Shown: one piece after another, positions 9,833 through 11,024 of the stretch | Layout: each line of letters begins with the position of its first letter | How positions within the stretch are numbered: the first letter of the stretch is position 1 | Source: Baffinella frigidus | Lineage: Eukaryota > Cryptophyceae > Cryptomonadales > Baffinellaceae | Reading direction: 5' to 3' | Assembly (NCBI GenBank): GCA_026770585.1 | Contig: MU646872.1 | Span: 134,352 to 145,375, forward strand | Length of the DNA: 11,024 bases | Made by a program: the position numbers and the translations under genes | The notes under the pieces: model-generated | Seen by the model: only the letters and a program-made list of their open reading frames with translations | Told to the model about the DNA's origin: nothing | The model's database searches: none

Positions 9833-10500
9833 AAAATCCGTCACAACTTAAATTCCAGCCTAAGGTGATAGGCCCGCCACGGCCCCCGTTGACTAATCCT
9901 GGCTTCAATGGCTCCAACTTCTGCCGAGGCGGGCCTCCCCGGACATTCCTCACAGACTGCACATTATGATCAAGATAAATCGTCTGTGGGTCAACTCAAG
10001 CCGCGCACATTTTGGCAAAATGTCAAAAGCACACGCGACATTTTCCCACAAGTACAGGGGTACCTCGCTCATAAGAAAGCGCCTACCCCTATAGGACCAC
10101 CATAGGACCCTAGGCACAGGCCGGTCTTCGGTTTCTTTTGCGCGAGGTGACCCTGTAGCAGAAGCAAGGGCAGACCATGGGCAGCACGGAGAGAGGAGAC
10201 TCCCCCGCCCGTTGACTAGCTGCAGTTTTCCTGGCACAGACTCTGACTAGTTTTGTAACCGTCGTGGCACGAAACTTGCCCGGTTTATTGAACAATCGCG
10301 GGAGTTTCGGAGCGAGAAGATCCTGGAGTCTGAATGCCACGGCCACTTATGGCGACAAGTGGACCGCACTGAGTGGGCCACTGTCTCGCACAAAGTCATC
10401 TGAAAGAGAGCACACGCGCGCTCGGTCTGAGGCAAAAGTGTGTGAACCTCAAGCCGGAACCAACCTCATCAAGATGCACCACCCCCGATTCCCTCCCTGC
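9833..10500. other. Intergenic sequence, nothing recognised
   Basis: Open frames occur on both strands, but none shows family motifs or convincing splice structure. No RNA gene was identified. Confidence 0.5.
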
Positions 10501-10526
10501 GGACCAGCCAGCCAGCCAGCCAGCCT
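10501..10526 (+). repeat. CAGC short tandem repeat
   Basis: CCAG/CAGC units repeat about five times, next to pyrimidine-rich DNA at 10545-10580. Confidence 0.8.
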
Positions 10527-10580
10527 CCACACTCACACAACCAAACCTCCTTCCCCCTTCCCCCCCTTCGCCCCCCTTCT

Positions 10581-10688
10581 CCAACGAAGCAGTTCGGCGT
10601 CGAAGGCCTTGATCAGCTCCTCGTTCCCAGTCGCCGGACGGAGAATCGAGAGGTGCTCGCGGAAATTCTGAAGCTCAGTACCGCAGTG
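10581..10688 (-). CDS. Possible exon of an unidentified minus-strand gene
   Basis: After a candidate acceptor CCCCCAG| at 10689, an open stretch of 36 codons reads HCGTELQNFREHLSILRPAT, then GNEELIKAFDAELLRW. Its composition resembles a helical protein and its GC content matches the importin exons. No convincing donor is visible where the frame runs into a G-rich run. I do not recognise the family. It could be the last exon of a neighbouring gene or an end-half copy. Confidence 0.4.
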
Positions 10689-10699
10689 CTGGGGGGGTC

Positions 10700-10780
10700 A
10701 GGGTTTGGAGTAACGAGTTTGGGGTTTATGGTTTTAAGTTTTAGGGTGTAGTGTGTAGTGTGTGGGGTGCAGGGGCTAGG
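10700..10780 (+). repeat. Loose telomere-like repeats
   Basis: GGGTTTGG, GGGTTTATGG and GGGTGTAGTGTGTAG-type units lie between the two possible exon fragments. Confidence 0.6.
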
Positions 10781-10788
10781 GATCAAGG

Positions 10789-10840
10789 TTTCTTGGATCT
10801 TGAGCTCCTGGAAGCAACGCTCCACTAGCGTGTGGCAGAC
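10789..10840 (-). pseudogene. Possible start-half exon fragment of the second gene
   Basis: Acceptor AAACAG|GTCTGC, then VCHTLVERCFQELKIQ. No GT donor follows and the sequence enters repeats. ERCFQELK weakly aligns with QHCGTELQ at the neighbouring fragment, as expected if this is another start-half copy. Confidence 0.35.
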
Positions 10841-10894
10841 CTGTTTTTGGGAGGAGTTGGGGTGTGGTTTTTGTTTTTGTTTTTTTTGTTTGGG

Positions 10895-10989
10895 AGATGG
10901 GGTTTGGGGTTTGGGGTTAAGAGTTTAGGGTTTGGGGTTTGGGGTTTGGTTGTTGAGGGTTGAGGGTTGAGGGTTGAGGGTTGGGAGTC

Positions 10990-11020
<31 letters not shown>

Positions 11021-11024
11021 GGTT
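10895..11024 (+). repeat. Telomere-like repeats at the right edge
   Basis: GGGTTTGGGGTTTGG, then repeated GGGTTGA units running off the window. Confidence 0.9.

Noticed and set aside
9833-10450. A protein-coding gene in the open frames of this stretch
   Set aside because: No domain motif, no consistent splice signals, and overlapping frames of similar length on both strands.

Overview
The window is nuclear DNA from a eukaryote with spliceosomal introns. One split gene on the minus strand fills positions 1-8312. I reconstruct eleven exons whose phases join without a stop into 558 codons. The product is the N-terminal half of an importin-beta family karyopherin, closest by motif and order to importin-4/Kap123. 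The gene runs off the left edge, so its C-terminal half is outside the window. Degenerate TTTAGGG-type (plant/algal telomere-like) repeats, GC-rich exons and introns of 0.5-1.1 kb suggest a microalga. A prasinophyte-like green alga is my best guess, but it is weak. A dinoflagellate is less likely because nine of ten donors are GT and one is GC.

Layout, read along the gene from right to left. Exon 1 (7716-8312) carries the importin-beta N-terminal domain. Exons 2-11 (7601 down to 1) are 56-156 nt each and encode successive HEAT helices. All eight introns longer than 500 bp contain at least one truncated copy of the edge of a neighbouring exon, with its splice site. The two short introns (114 and 203 bp) contain none. 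Copies holding an exon's start always lie before that exon in gene order. Copies holding an exon's end always lie after it. This is the main observation. The copies sit among inverted repeats, fold-back elements, a recurring AT-rich motif, microsatellites and telomere-like tracts. The introns therefore look as if they grew by boundary-spanning duplication and element insertion.

Right of the gene, 8313-9133 is the 5' flank, with a GGACCTAAA-type minisatellite and a 61-bp-spaced duplication. Positions 9134-9832 are telomere-like repeats that switch strand twice at a conserved hinge, giving the arrangement of a telomere fusion. Positions 9833-10500 hold nothing I recognise. Positions 10581-10840 may hold fragments of a second, unidentified minus-strand gene. 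The right edge returns to telomere-like repeats. No tRNA, rRNA, CRISPR array or transposase gene was found.
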